Source: Diacronema lutheri (Eukaryota > Haptophyta > Pavlovophyceae > Pavlovales > Pavlovaceae). Taken from it: a DNA stretch of 64,000 nucleotides. Under the pieces are notes generated by a model. The model was not told the origin of the DNA and did no database searches. It worked only from the letters and a program-made list of their open reading frames with translations. Location of the stretch: assembly GCA_019448385.1 (NCBI GenBank), contig JAGTXO010000020.1, forward strand, positions 124,001-188,000, in the 5' to 3' direction. Shown in pieces: positions 54,481-64,000 of the stretch. A program made the translations under genes and the position numbers. Within the stretch, counting starts at the first letter, position 1, and every line of letters begins with the position of its first letter.

Positions 54481-57400
54481 GCCGCGCGTGCGCGCCGTCG
54501 CGCCGCCGGCGGCGCGCGCGCTCGGCGCAGCGGGCTCGTCCACGCGCGCGCGCTCGACGCCGCGCGCGCGGGGAACGCTCGGCGCGCGCGCGCCCGCGGC
54601 GTCGCGCGCGCTCGCGGCGGCACCCGCCGCGGCGCGCTTGCCCGCGGCGCCCGACTCGCCGTGCGCGCGAAGCGGCGCCGACGCCAATGCCGACGCCGCG
54701 CCCGCGCCGCCGCTGCCGCTGCCCGATCCGCCCGCGCGCCGCTTCTGCTCGTCGCGCGTCTTGCGGAACTGGGCGACGAGGTCGCTGCTCACGTTGGCCT
54801 CAGGCTCCCACGTGTCGGCGCTCTCGTCGTAGCCCCGCCACCTGATCCGGAACTGGAACGTCACCTTCTTGCCCGCCTTGCGGCGCTCGTCGACGACCGC
54901 CTCGACCTCGTACGTGCGCGCCTCCTCGTCGACGCTCGCGCCCGCCGCGCTCGCGCCCGTGTCCGGCCACCCAGCGACCGTGCCGCCCAGCCTCTCGGCG
55001 GCCGCGCGCAGCTGCCGCTCGCGCTGGGCGGCCGCGGCGCCTCGCGCGACCAGCGCGGGCAGCATGCCCGCGCCGCCCGCGAGGCCGTGCGCGCCGACGC
55101 TGGCGGTCATCAGCGCGTCGAGGCACGCGAACGTTGCGAGCGCACACGCGCCATCGTCGCCGCCGCGCGGCTGCGAGCGCACGACGGGCGATGGCCGCGG
55201 CTCCCCCTCGGCCGCGAGCAGCGGCCAGATCGCACTGGCCAGCGCGACGGCATGCGCGCCGACCGCGACGGCCACGTCCGCGTCGAGCGGCGCAAAGTCG
55301 TAGCGCACGAGCGCGGCCGGGCGCGAGTCGTCCGTCGGCCGGTCGGCGACGAGCAGCCCGACCGGGCGCGGCGGCTCGCCGGACGGCGCGGCGACGGGCA
55401 CGCAGAGGAGCACGACGAGCAGGCGCGGCGTGCCGCCGAGCAGCGCGCGCGCGGCATCCGCCCCGTCGGCTCCGCCGCGCGCGGCCGCGGCGAGCAGCTC
55501 GGCCGCGCGCGTCGGGCCCAGCGCCGTGCGCGCGTCCTTGCGCGCGCGTGCGCGCGCCGTGTACGCGGCGCAGGCGTCGTCGAGCACCGCCGCGCTGGGC
55601 GCGGTGCCAGTCGTCGCCCACGCGCGCAGCGCGTCGCGCACCCGCGTGACGATCGCCTGGTCGACCGCCGCCTCGCCGGCAGCGTGCGCCGGCGCGCACG
55701 CCGGCGGTGCGGCGGCAGGCGCGAGCGCGGGCGCGCCGTCGGCGCCGTCAACGCCGACGGCGCCGTCGGCGCGCCGCCACGCGAGCTTCGCCTCGATCTG
55801 CTGCCGGACGGCGTGGCAGTGCCGGTCGATGCCGCGCGCGTCGTCGAGCGCGGCCAGCGCGTCCTCAGCGGCGGGACGGCCGCTCGCGTCCGCGACGGCC
55901 TGCAGGCAGAGCAGCGCGGCCGCACGCGCGTTGCACGCGCTCTGCGGCTCGGGCGCGAGCGCGTGTTCGAGCTCGAGCGGCGACGCGCCTCGCGCCGCGG
56001 CGATCGCGTCCATCAGCACGTCCAACCGCTGCACCAGCGCCCTGTGCGCGTCGCGCGGCGCGCCCGTCGACGGCGCGCGCGAGCGCGTCGCCACGAGCCC
56101 GAGCGCGCGCGCCGGCGCGCCCGCCGGCGTGTGCAGCACGAGCAGCGCCGCGCCCGCCAAGCTCGCGTTGCGCGTGACGAGCGCGAAGATGCGCGTCGCC
56201 TCGTGCGCGCCCACCGACGCCCAGATCGCAGCGCGATCGGCGTCCGTCTGCGCGTCGCACAGGTCGCGCACGTCGTCCGGCGCGAGCAGCGCGCCGCCGC
56301 CGGCGGAGCGCGCGACGATCGCCCGCGCCTCCGCCACGAAGACGGCCTGCGGCAGGTCGGCGTGGCGCGCGTCGACGATGGCGCGCGTCGCGTGCACGCC
56401 GAGCTCCACGCCGCGGTAGAAGGCGCGCGCGTTGGCCGCGCGCGCGTGCGCCGGCCGTCCGTCCGCGTTGCGCCTCGCGCGCGCCTGCTTGCTCGTGCGC
56501 GCGAGGCCGTCGCGTGGCGGTGGCGGCAGCGTGGCGAGGAAGCGCGCGGTGGGCGGCGGCGCGCGCACGCCGCGCTGCCGCCGTGCGATGGCCGCGAGCC
56601 GCCGGCCCGCCGCGCTGCCGCCCGCGCCGACGTGCTGCCAGCGGTTGAGCGCCGCCGGTGGCGGCGGCGGCGGCGGCGCGGCGGCGGGCGGCGGCGCGAC
56701 GGCGGGCGGCGGCGCGGCGGCGGGCGGCGGCGCGGCGGTGGGCGGCGGCGCGGCGGCGGGCGGCAGCGGCGGCGGCGCGGCGGCGACGGCAGCACCAGTC
56801 GGCATGTCCGCCCACGCACCCGAGACGCTGTCCCAGGCCTTGCCCGGTGGCGCGCGCCCACGCGGCCGCGGGTGGCGGGCTCGAGCGGCGGGGGGCGGGC
56901 GGCCGGCGCGCCAGTCGAAGACAGGTGCAACCGTGGCGGCAGGCGCCGAGTGCAGCGCGTCGGTCACAGAGCGCGTGGTGCGCGCGGCGACCGTGGCGCG
57001 CATGGCGGGCGGGCGGTGAGCAGCGCCCGCCGGCGCGCCGGCGGGCGCGGCAGCCGGCGCGCCGGCGGGCGCGGCCGCCTCGAGCCCGGCGGAGGCGCCG
57101 CGCTTGCGCTTGCGCGTGCCGCCGCGCGTGCGCCTGCGCGCGCGCCCGCCGCGCGCCCGTGCGGCCTGCGCGTCGCCAGCCGCGTCGCCGGCCGCGTCGC
57201 CGCGCCGCACGTAGACGATCGCGAACGCCTCCTCGCCGGTCCCGTCGACGCCGCCGCGCGCGCGGCGTAGGACCGACCGCCACTGCAGCCGCCGCGCGCG
57301 GCCGGGCTCGCACGCAAACCAGCGCCCACCGCGCCTGACGACGGCCACAAAGTCGTCGTCGCGCCGCCCGCGCCGGCGCGTGCGCAGCAGCACGCACTGC

Positions 57401-60400
57401 ACGTCGAGCCAGCCCTCGTGCCAGTCGGCCGTGCTGGGGGCGACGCGAATCGACTGCGGGAGCTCGACGCCAAAGCCGGCGAGGCGCACGATGTGCGCGA
57501 CGATGACGCTCGAAATGGCGGGGGCGCTCGACGGGTCGTCCGCTGCAGCGAGCACCGCCTCGCCCCAGTGCTCACGCGTGACGCAATCCGCGTCCTCGAC
57601 GTGCACGTGCGCCACGCTCGCGCCGAGCTGGTGCAGCAACGCGCAGATGTCGGCGTCGACCGTCCTCTCCTCCTCGGCCGCCTCGGCCGTGCCGCGGGCG
57701 GCGGCGTCGCCCGCCGGCTGCCCGAGGTACGCGATCGCCCGCTCGACGGCCGCGCCCTCCGCACGCGCTGCGCTGGCGATCGCCGCATTGCCGACGGGCG
57801 CGCGCAGCGCCGCGATCGCGTCTTGCAACGCCGTCGCGTCGCCCGTCGCCGCCGCCGCCGTCACCGCCGCCGCGCTCGCGGTGCCGTGCGCGACGGCGTG
57901 CAGCGCGGCGGCGCGCGCGGCGGGGATGCGCCCGTCCAGCGCGAGCACGAGCGGCGGCCCGGCCGGCGTCTGCTGCCGCCGGTGCCGCCGGCTCGCAGCC
58001 GGGTGGTCGGCGCGCGCGCGCTCGAGCCGCGCGCGCCGCTCGACGACGCGCGCCCAGAAGGCCTGCACCCTCGGCTGCGCGAATGCAAGCCAGCCGGCGC
58101 CGCGCGTCACGACGTGCACGACGATCCGGTCCTCGTGCCTGAGGTACTGCACGTAGAGCGCTTTGCTCACGCCGAGGACGTGCATGCCGAGCTGCAGCTG
58201 ATCGCGGTGCGGCTGCGGCGGCCCGTCCTCGTGCGCCGTGGCGCCCGCCTTGGTGAGCGTCTTCACCTCGACGAGGACCTGCTCGTTGTTTTCGGGGAGG
58301 ATGGCGAGCCCGTCCGGCGAGAAGGCGAACGGCGCGCTCTTGTCGTGCGGGTCCGCACGCACCATCGGCAGGTTGCACACGACGGTGATGCCGTACGCGG
58401 CCGCCAGCTTGCGCAGCGCGACGGCCTCGCCGAGGATGCCCGCGGTCGTCGCCTTGGTCCGCACCTCGCGCCGCCGCCGGTGCACGTACTCGTCGGTGAG
58501 CGTCTCGTGCGCGACGCCGGCGTTGTCGTTCACGACGTCGCCAACCTTGCTGCCCGTGACCTCCTCCCATCGCTCGTCGTGCCAGCGCGGGCTGCGCTGC
58601 GCGGGCGCGCCCGCGCCGACGGCGTCGAGCACGCGGCGCAGCGCTGTGCCGTCGGGCGCAGCAGGCACGCGCGCGCGGTCCTGGGCCTCGCGAGCGTCGA
58701 GGACGCGGCCCGTAGTGGAATCTTGGGGTAGGTCGAGCTTGCTCGCCTCGCCGTAGCGGCTCTCCAGCTGGCGCGGTGCGTCGGCAGGGCCGCCGTCCGT
58801 GCGCGCACCCGACGCGCCCGCCAGTGCACGCGGCGCAGCGTCCGAGGCGCCCGCCGCGCCCGCGCCGCCGCCAATCGCGCCAGCGCACGCGCGCGCCGCG
58901 ACCTGCGGACGGCCAGCCGCAGGGACCTCGTCCGCTCGGCCGGCCGCTGCGTCGGCCGTCCGCTTGGCCACCTCGCGCACGTCTCCGAGCGCGAGCGTGG
59001 CTGGCGCCGTCCAGCTCCCGTTGCGTTTGTCCCAACATTTGAGCAGCCCGCCAAGGAAGGGCGTGCCCGTCGGGCGGTCCTCGGGCACCTCCGCCAGGAT
59101 CGCGTCGACGCGCAGCGCGGCCGCCACATCGCAGAACGCGCGCGCGGCGCGCGCCATCCGCTCGGCGCGCGCGCCGCCGTCGTCCGCCGCGCGGCGGATG
59201 GCGTGGCTCACGTGCGCGACGCGGAGCGAGACGACGGCGTGCGCCGGCGCGTCGGCGCCCGTGCCGAGCGTGTGCCGCCGGATGGCCAGCTGCCCATCGC
59301 CCATGCGCGGCGGCAGCGACGCGCACGCCGCGACGGTCGTCGTGCCGGCCGCGCTGTCGCACAGCCAGCTCGCCTCGCCGCCGCCCGCAAACTCAAAGGT
59401 CGCGAAGCCCTCGCGGCCGAAAAGCGCGACGAAGTGGTCGAGCACCGCCTTGTTGATCGCGCGCGCCGCCGGCCGCGTCGATGCGCCGCGGGCAGCGCCA
59501 CCCGCCGCGCCGCGCGCATCGCTGCACGTCGCAGGGCAGGTGCAGCCGGACGCGCGCACGCCGTCCGACCGCGTCCGCGGCAGCTCGAGCTCGCGCACCT
59601 TGGGGCAGAACCAGAGCGGGTTGGACGCCTCGAGGCACAGCACGACGAGCCGCCCGTCCGTGCCGGCCAGCGCGCGCGCGTCGCGCAGCAGCTCGACGGC
59701 GAGCTCGGACGTCGCCGCGTGCACCGCCGGCTCGCCCGTCGCGCGGTCGGGCGGGAAGAGGCCGCCGCCGACGAGCGGGCTGGGGCAGCGGCCGAGCATC
59801 ACGAGAAGCGGCGGCGGCGGCGTCTGCGGCGCCTGCTGCCCGACCGCAGCCGCCGTCAGCCCGGCCAGGTCGGAGCTCGTGCGGAGGGCCTTGAGCGCGA
59901 CGCGCGAGCCGGTGCCCGCCTGCTCGGAAAACGTGGCGAGCATGGCGCACGTGCTCGCCCTCGCGCCGCACTGCCAGCTGACGCGCGCGAGGAGGCCTTC
60001 CAGCGTGTCGTTTTCGCGCGGCCGCGTGACCGCGTCGAGCGCCGCCGGGCCGAGCTGGAGGCTGCCGGGCGTGACGCACAGCACCGCCTCGTGGTAGGCG
60101 CGCAGCAGCTCCCTCGGCAGCTGCTCGGCGGGCGTCGCCGCCTGCCCGCCCACCCACCGTGCACCGTGGCCGCCGTCGCCCGCGCCCGCGAGCCGGACCG
60201 CCGGCCCGCCCGTGATCGCCGAGGTCGGCGGCGTGCCGAGCGCGTCGACGAGCGCGCGCACGGGCGCGACACGCCTGCGCGCAGCGTCCGCGCCGACGGC
60301 GAGCGCGGCGATCTGAGCGCCCTCCCATGCGCGCTCCCTCGCGTCGTCCCGCGCGGCCGCCGGCGCGGCGCCCGGCCGCGCGCCGGGCGGCACCGCGCAC

Positions 60401-62293
60401 GCCGCCGCGACGACCTCCGCGCGCGCGCCGGCGGCGTCGGGCGCGTGCAGCTGCGCGATCGCGCCAAAGAGCGCGGCGGCCGAGCGGTAGCGGCCGTGCG
60501 CCGCGACGAGCGCGTAGAGCACGCGCAGCGCGGCCACGCCCGCCTGGTCGGGCGCGTCGTCAGCGATTTGCTCGACCTCCCACGTGCGCGTGGGCGGCGG
60601 GCTGCCGTCGGCCGGGTCCGGACGCAGCGCCCACGCGCGCTCGACGATCGCGTTGAACACGTCGCGCGCGGCGCCCTCGTCAAACTCGGCGGCGCCCGCC
60701 GCGTGCGCGCACCACCCGTGCACGCGCGACGTGGGCGCGTCCACGGCGCGCTGCACGACGAGCACCGCCGGCCGGTCGACGCAGCCGAGGCTCACCGCCG
60801 CGTGCTTGCCCTCGAGCAGCGCCGCCGCCGCAGCCTCGACCAAGGCGTCATCAGGCGCGTCGCCGACGACGACGGCACAGCCGTCGCCGTACTCGGCCTG
60901 CATCGCGGCGACGCACGACGCGACAAAGTCGCCGCCCGCGGCCGCCGCGTGTCGCGCCGCCAGCATCCGGCGCGCGATGGCAAGCCAGACGTACTCGGCC
61001 GGCGCGCGCGCGGCGCGCGCGCGAGGCGCGCCGGCCGCGCCGCGTGCGCCCGCGCGTGCGCCTCCAGCGGCCGCAACGGCCGAGGCGGCTGGAGCGGCGG
61101 TGAGCGTGCGCCGCGCGCGCTTCGCCGGCCGCGTGATGGGCGATGCACCCGCCATCGCACCGCCCGCAGCAGCCGGTGCGGCCGCCACAGCGCCCGCCGC
61201 AACGCCACTCGTCACGACGCCCGTGGCGGGCGGCGCGGCGTCGGACGCGGCCGCCTCGACGGGCGTCGCGCAACTACCGCCAGCGGTCGCGGACGCGCCC
61301 GGCGACGCGTCGGCGAGGAGGTGGCGCAGCACGCCGCGCGCGAGCGCGACTCGCACGGCGAGCGTCAGCGCGCGCAGGCGGTCGGAAGGCGAGGCGTCGC
61401 GCTCGGCGTCGGCGGACGTGGCGGCAGCAGGCGGGGCGGCGGGCGGCACGGCGGCGGGCTGGGCGGCCGCCGGCGCAACCTCGTCGGCCTTGGCCAGCCA
61501 GACGAGCCCGGCGACTGCGAGCACGACGCTGTACGCGCCGACATCGTCACCCGCAACGCGCGCCAGCCGGGCGTGGGCGTCGGCCTCGGACACGGCGACG
61601 TGGAAGAGCACGTCGTCGCGGGCAGCTTGCTCGGCAAACTGACGCAGCTGCTTGGCCATCGTCACGCCGGCGACGCACGCCTCGCCCGCCTCTGCCTCGA
61701 CCTGCTCGTCCTGGCCGATGGCGGACGCGCCGGCCTCGGCGCCAGCGTCGAGTGTCCGGCGGCGCTCGAGGGCAAAGCCACGCACACAGACGCGCTGGAG
61801 GCCGCCGAGCGCGCCCGCCTTCTCGTGCAGCGCGCACGACAGCTCGACCACCGAGTCCACGCGCCTCGCGGCGGCGCCCCCCCGCTCGCCGCGCGTGGCC
61901 GCGCGCACGACGAACACCGTGAATTGCGCGCGCTTCGCCGCGCGCGCCGACGCGCACGCGTGCTTCAGGAGCCGGCAAAGCGCGGGCCTTTGCGCCGCTG
62001 CGCCCCGCGTGCACAGCAGCAGTTGGCCGCGCTCGTCGCCCAGCTCCTGCTCGACGGCGGCCTCGAGCGCGTCGTCCGTCAAATCGCCGTGCTCCGTCGA
62101 GGCGAGCGCGCGCGCAGCCGCGAGCGCCAGCTCGCCTGCGCCCGCGCGCCGCCGGCGGCGCGCACCGGCGGGCGCGTGCGGCGCCGACGCGTGTGACGAC
62201 GCCGCCGCGTCCGCGCGCGCACACGCGGCGCGCAACGCCTCACGCGCCGAGGCGGCCGCGCGCGCCCTGGGCGCGAGCTTCAAGAACGTGCGC

Positions 62294-62361
<68 letters not shown>

Positions 62362-63846
62362 GGCCGGCGGCGGCGGTGGCGGCGGTGGCGGCGCGGCCAC
62401 GGCGGCGGCAGCAGCGGCGGCGGCGGCGGTGGCGGCGGCGGCGGCGCCCAGCGCGGGCGGCGGCGGCGTGGCGGCGGCGGTGGCGGCGGCGGTGACGCCA
62501 GCGGCGGCCTTGGCGCCGCGCGTCTGCGGCGGCGTTTCGGCGCGATCGGGGCTGCCCCCGCCACGCACCGCGCTCGTGACCGCGCAGACGCCGCCCGGCG
62601 CACGATCGCTGGCCGCGCCGGTCAGCGCGACGCGGAGGCGCTCGCCGACAGCGTACATGTCCGCCACGCTGAACGTGCGCGGCGCGGACGAGCAGCCCGC
62701 CGCGGCGAGCGCGTCGTTGAGCGCGCCCACTATCGCGAGGCCGCACGTCGCGCCACGCTGCGCCGCCTCGTTGAGCAGCAGCGCGCGGCGCACGCGCGAA
62801 ATGTCGAGACCCGCCGCGTGCAGCGTGGCAGTTATCGCCTTGGCGAGCATGAGCGCCTGCCTGCAGGGCGACGCGAGCGTGTCGACGAGCACCGCGTCGT
62901 AGCGATGCTCGCCCGCGCGCGCGACGCGCACAAGGCGCAACGCGGTGAAATGGCCGGAGGCGAGCTGCGCGCCGTCGTCACCGCCCGCGCCGCCGCGCTC
63001 GTCCGACGGGCTCCACACGCCGATGACAGCCTGCGTTGTCGCCTCGCTGCGCAGGCGGTGCAGCAGCGCGGCGCGCTCGGCGTCGTCCTGAAACACCGCG
63101 GGTTGCGCGGCGAGCGGCACGTGGCAGACATGCCCGCCGCCGGCCTGCCCGTGCACGCGCAGCACGACCTCGCAGCACGCGTCGACGGTTGAGGCGAGCA
63201 TGTCGCCGCTGGCGATGCGCTCCACCTCTGCCTGCGGGAGGCCGGCGCTCGCAGCGGCGGCGGCCAGCCGGCGCGCAGCCGCGTCGCCCGCCCACGCAAG
63301 CAGCGCCGAGTTGGCGGGTTGGAGGGGAAGCTCAAGGGCGGCTGGTTCGGTGGCGGTAGCCTCGTTGGCAACGGGCACGTTGGCGGTGCGCGCGTTGGCG
63401 GCGGGCGCGGCGGCGATGGCTGGTGGGGCGGAAGACGCGCCCGCGGCGGCAGGCGCGGACGCGGCAGCGGCAGCGGCTAGTGGGGCGGGGAAAACGCCGT
63501 CGGTGGCAGGCGCGGAGGCGAATGCAGGAGCAACTAGTGGGGCGGGAAAATCGGCGGCAGGCGCGAAGGCGGATGCAGCAGCGGCTAGTGCGGCGGGGAA
63601 AACACCGTCGGCGGCAGGCGCGAAGGCGGATGCAGGAGCGCCCAGCGGGGCGCAGAAAACACCGTCGGCGGCAGGCGCGAAGGCGACAGCAGCAGCGGCC
63701 AGTGGAGCGGAGGCGCAGGGCCACGCGCGCGCCAGCCGTGCAAGCCCAAGCCGCGCGCGAGCGACGCACGCGCCGATGGCCGAGGCGGCGGCGCAGGCCA
63801 CGACGTGGCCTGGCACCGGTGTGGCCAGCCGCTCGCGGGTGTGCAC
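51752..63846 (-). CDS. Giant multi-domain protein ending in a Fanzor nuclease; 5' end uncertain
   Basis: Two minus-strand exons, 63846-53605 and 53476-51752, joined by a 128-bp intron (GTGCGCGCG to GCGCGCAG), give about 3,990 residues. The junction joins PLRTHN to VPRNVRLAASAIWV in phase. The frame has no in-frame ATG near 63846, so the true start is either a downstream ATG or an exon beyond the window. From the N-terminus: a 19-residue Ala-rich repeat; an intact-looking Ulp1/C48-like module; Ala tracts; further module-like segments; a YqaJ-like exonuclease (about 1750-1930); an AT-hook-like module (about 2330); another C48-like module; a chromodomain (about 2975-3025); and the Fanzor region. 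There is no stop in over 10 kb of exon 1. The gene may be part of a mobile element; no transposase or element ends were found. Confidence 0.7.
54775..54925 (-). other. Chromodomain in the giant gene
   Basis: The frame reads TYEVEAVVDERRKAGKK, then FQFRIRWRGYDESADTWEP, then ANVSSDLVAQF. The chromodomain pattern (YEVE, K/R-W-x-GY, TWEP and a C-terminal helix) and the aromatic cage residues Tyr, Trp and Trp are all present. Chromodomains bind methylated histone tails. It lies about 150 residues before the Fanzor N-lobe, the gap being Ser/Gly- and Ala-rich. Confidence 0.88.
55090..55420 (-). other. C48-like module next to the chromodomain
   Basis: A segment LLVVLLCVPVAAP with later GLLVADRP, RYDFAPLDAD and QPRGGDDGACALATFACL resembles the strand, Asp and Q-x-x-CG-like parts of Ulp1/C48 peptidases, but a catalytic His is not obvious. 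Inference by pattern only. Confidence 0.4.
56800..56880 (-). other. AT-hook-like module shared with the 620-1906 gene
   Basis: The frame reads PRPRGRAPPGKAWDSVSGAW followed by AD-MP. It matches the module present three times in the protein at 620-1906 (PRGRPPKGK-x-WD-x-x-x-G-x-W-x-D-x-P). Confidence 0.7.
58050..58590 (-). other. YqaJ/lambda-exonuclease-like domain in the giant gene
   Basis: The order of PD-(D/E)XK exonuclease marks is complete: WHDERWEEVTGSKVGDVV (W-x-R-x-x-x-TGS), Glu in GILGEAVALRKL, Asp in FSPDGLAI, EVK in LVEVKTLTK and a Gln-rich helix RDQLQLGMHVLGV. YqaJ-type nucleases act in viral and phage recombination (single-strand annealing systems). All catalytic residues are present. 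Confidence 0.78.
62290..62510 (-). repeat. GCC/GGC triplet repeat coding polyalanine
   Basis: A (GGC)n run of about 24 triplets at 62293-62360 and further GCG/GGC-rich sequence to 62510 encode long Ala tracts with a proline run between them, in the giant gene. Confidence 0.9.
62700..62960 (-). other. C48/Ulp1-like peptidase module with His, Asp, Gln and Cys
   Basis: The segment has GHFTALRLVRVAR (His near residue 297), DAVLVDTLASPC (Asp near 320) and AAQRGATCGLAIVGALND (Gln and Cys near 358-363). This order and spacing fit the Ulp1/SENP peptidase triad plus oxyanion Gln, normally cleaving SUMO or polyprotein sites. Seen motifs are direct; the family call is by pattern. Confidence 0.6.
63421..63703 (-). 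repeat. Coding 57-bp tandem repeat near the start of the giant frame
   Basis: Four to five copies of a 57-bp unit (one of 51 bp) encode an Ala-rich repeat with FAPAADGVF. Copies differ by several bases each. Confidence 0.85.
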
Positions 63847-64000
63847 GTCGAGCCGCGCCCCACGCCAAGAGCGGCGGCGCGCTGAACGGAGGCGCGCGAC
63901 CCCGATCGATCCGCCCGCGCACGCGCGCGCCGGCTCAGTGTGGCCAACGCGCGCCGCTATGCAAGGCGCGCGCGCGATAACGGCGGCTGTCGGCCGTGGC

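Noticed and set aside
59400-59620. KDZ-type transposase suggested by a Cys cluster (CTCPATC) beside Ulp1-like segments
   Set aside because: No DDE-type catalytic triad could be traced around it, so the resemblance is too weak.
62240-62746. Arg-rich frames opposite the polyalanine tract
   Set aside because: Pure products of the GGC triplet repeat in other frames.
51752-63846. Chromodomain plus protease as sign of a chromovirus-type LTR element
   Set aside because: No reverse transcriptase, RNase H or integrase motif and no terminal repeats were seen; the C-terminal nuclease is Fanzor-type.
51752-63846. Origin as an inserted large DNA virus segment
   Set aside because: YqaJ-like and Fanzor domains occur in large viruses, but no capsid, packaging or polymerase gene is present in the window; left undecided, not claimed.

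Overview
This window is nuclear DNA from a very GC-rich, gene-dense eukaryote, most likely a unicellular alga. The evidence is short spliceosomal introns, a Rieske oxygenase of the chlorophyll-breakdown/envelope type, a lumen-targeted MsrA-like protein, an S4-type plastid protein homologue, a nucleotide-sugar transporter, myosin, RCC1 and TCF25 genes, and flagellate-type domain mixes. A haptophyte (perhaps Pavlovales-like) would fit, but the sequence alone does not prove it. No rRNA, tRNA or CRISPR array was seen.

Layout, left to right. 1-508: 5' part of a GNAT-like gene on the minus strand. 620-1906: AT-hook-module protein. 2194-3169: Tat-targeted MsrA-like gene. 3230-5456: C2/WW Q-rich protein. 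5690-6601: DUF218 protein. 6759-6998: SDHAF1-type LYR protein. 7265-9439: IQ/BAG protein. 9621-10253: TspO. 10391-12473: LRR protein with an N-myristoylation signal. 12648-14430: inverted pair of Orai-like channels. 14624-18665: myosin with EF-hand tail. 19138-20652: unknown. 20703-22352: PaO-like Rieske oxygenase. 22522-25383: TCF25/Rqc1. 25707-28391: OSCA/TMEM63 channel. 28568-32045: large unknown gene with a minisatellite intron. 32086-32727: YlmH-like. 32808-33929: monoglyceride-lipase-like hydrolase. 34008-34373: small membrane protein. 34571-35741: SLC35-type transporter. 35777-39241: Cys-rich surface protein. 39276-40313: prolyl-4-hydroxylase. 40350-41684: MIT protein. 41816-45451: SMARCAL1/ZRANB3-like helicase. 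45482-47317: SH3-like repeat protein. 47872-48534: zinc-finger protein. 48870-49598: unknown. 49661-51262: F-box/RCC1 protein.

The right-hand 12 kb (51752-63846, minus strand) is different. One open reading frame of over 10 kb, joined by a single small intron to a second exon, appears to encode a protein of about 4,000 residues. It carries Ulp1/C48-like modules, a YqaJ/lambda-exonuclease-like nuclease, an AT-hook-like module, a chromodomain and, at the C-terminus, a Fanzor (eukaryotic TnpB) RuvC nuclease with its zinc ribbon. This chromodomain-Fanzor fusion is the main novelty candidate.

Gene organisation is compact: many neighbours are head-to-head with only 30-140 bp between start codons, and most introns start GTRCG rather than GTRAG, often with ends that are complementary to each other. 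Long C or G homopolymers (up to 52) sit in several introns and spacers. Exon boundaries were placed by hand from reading frame, GT/AG and family conservation; no database search or transcript data were available.
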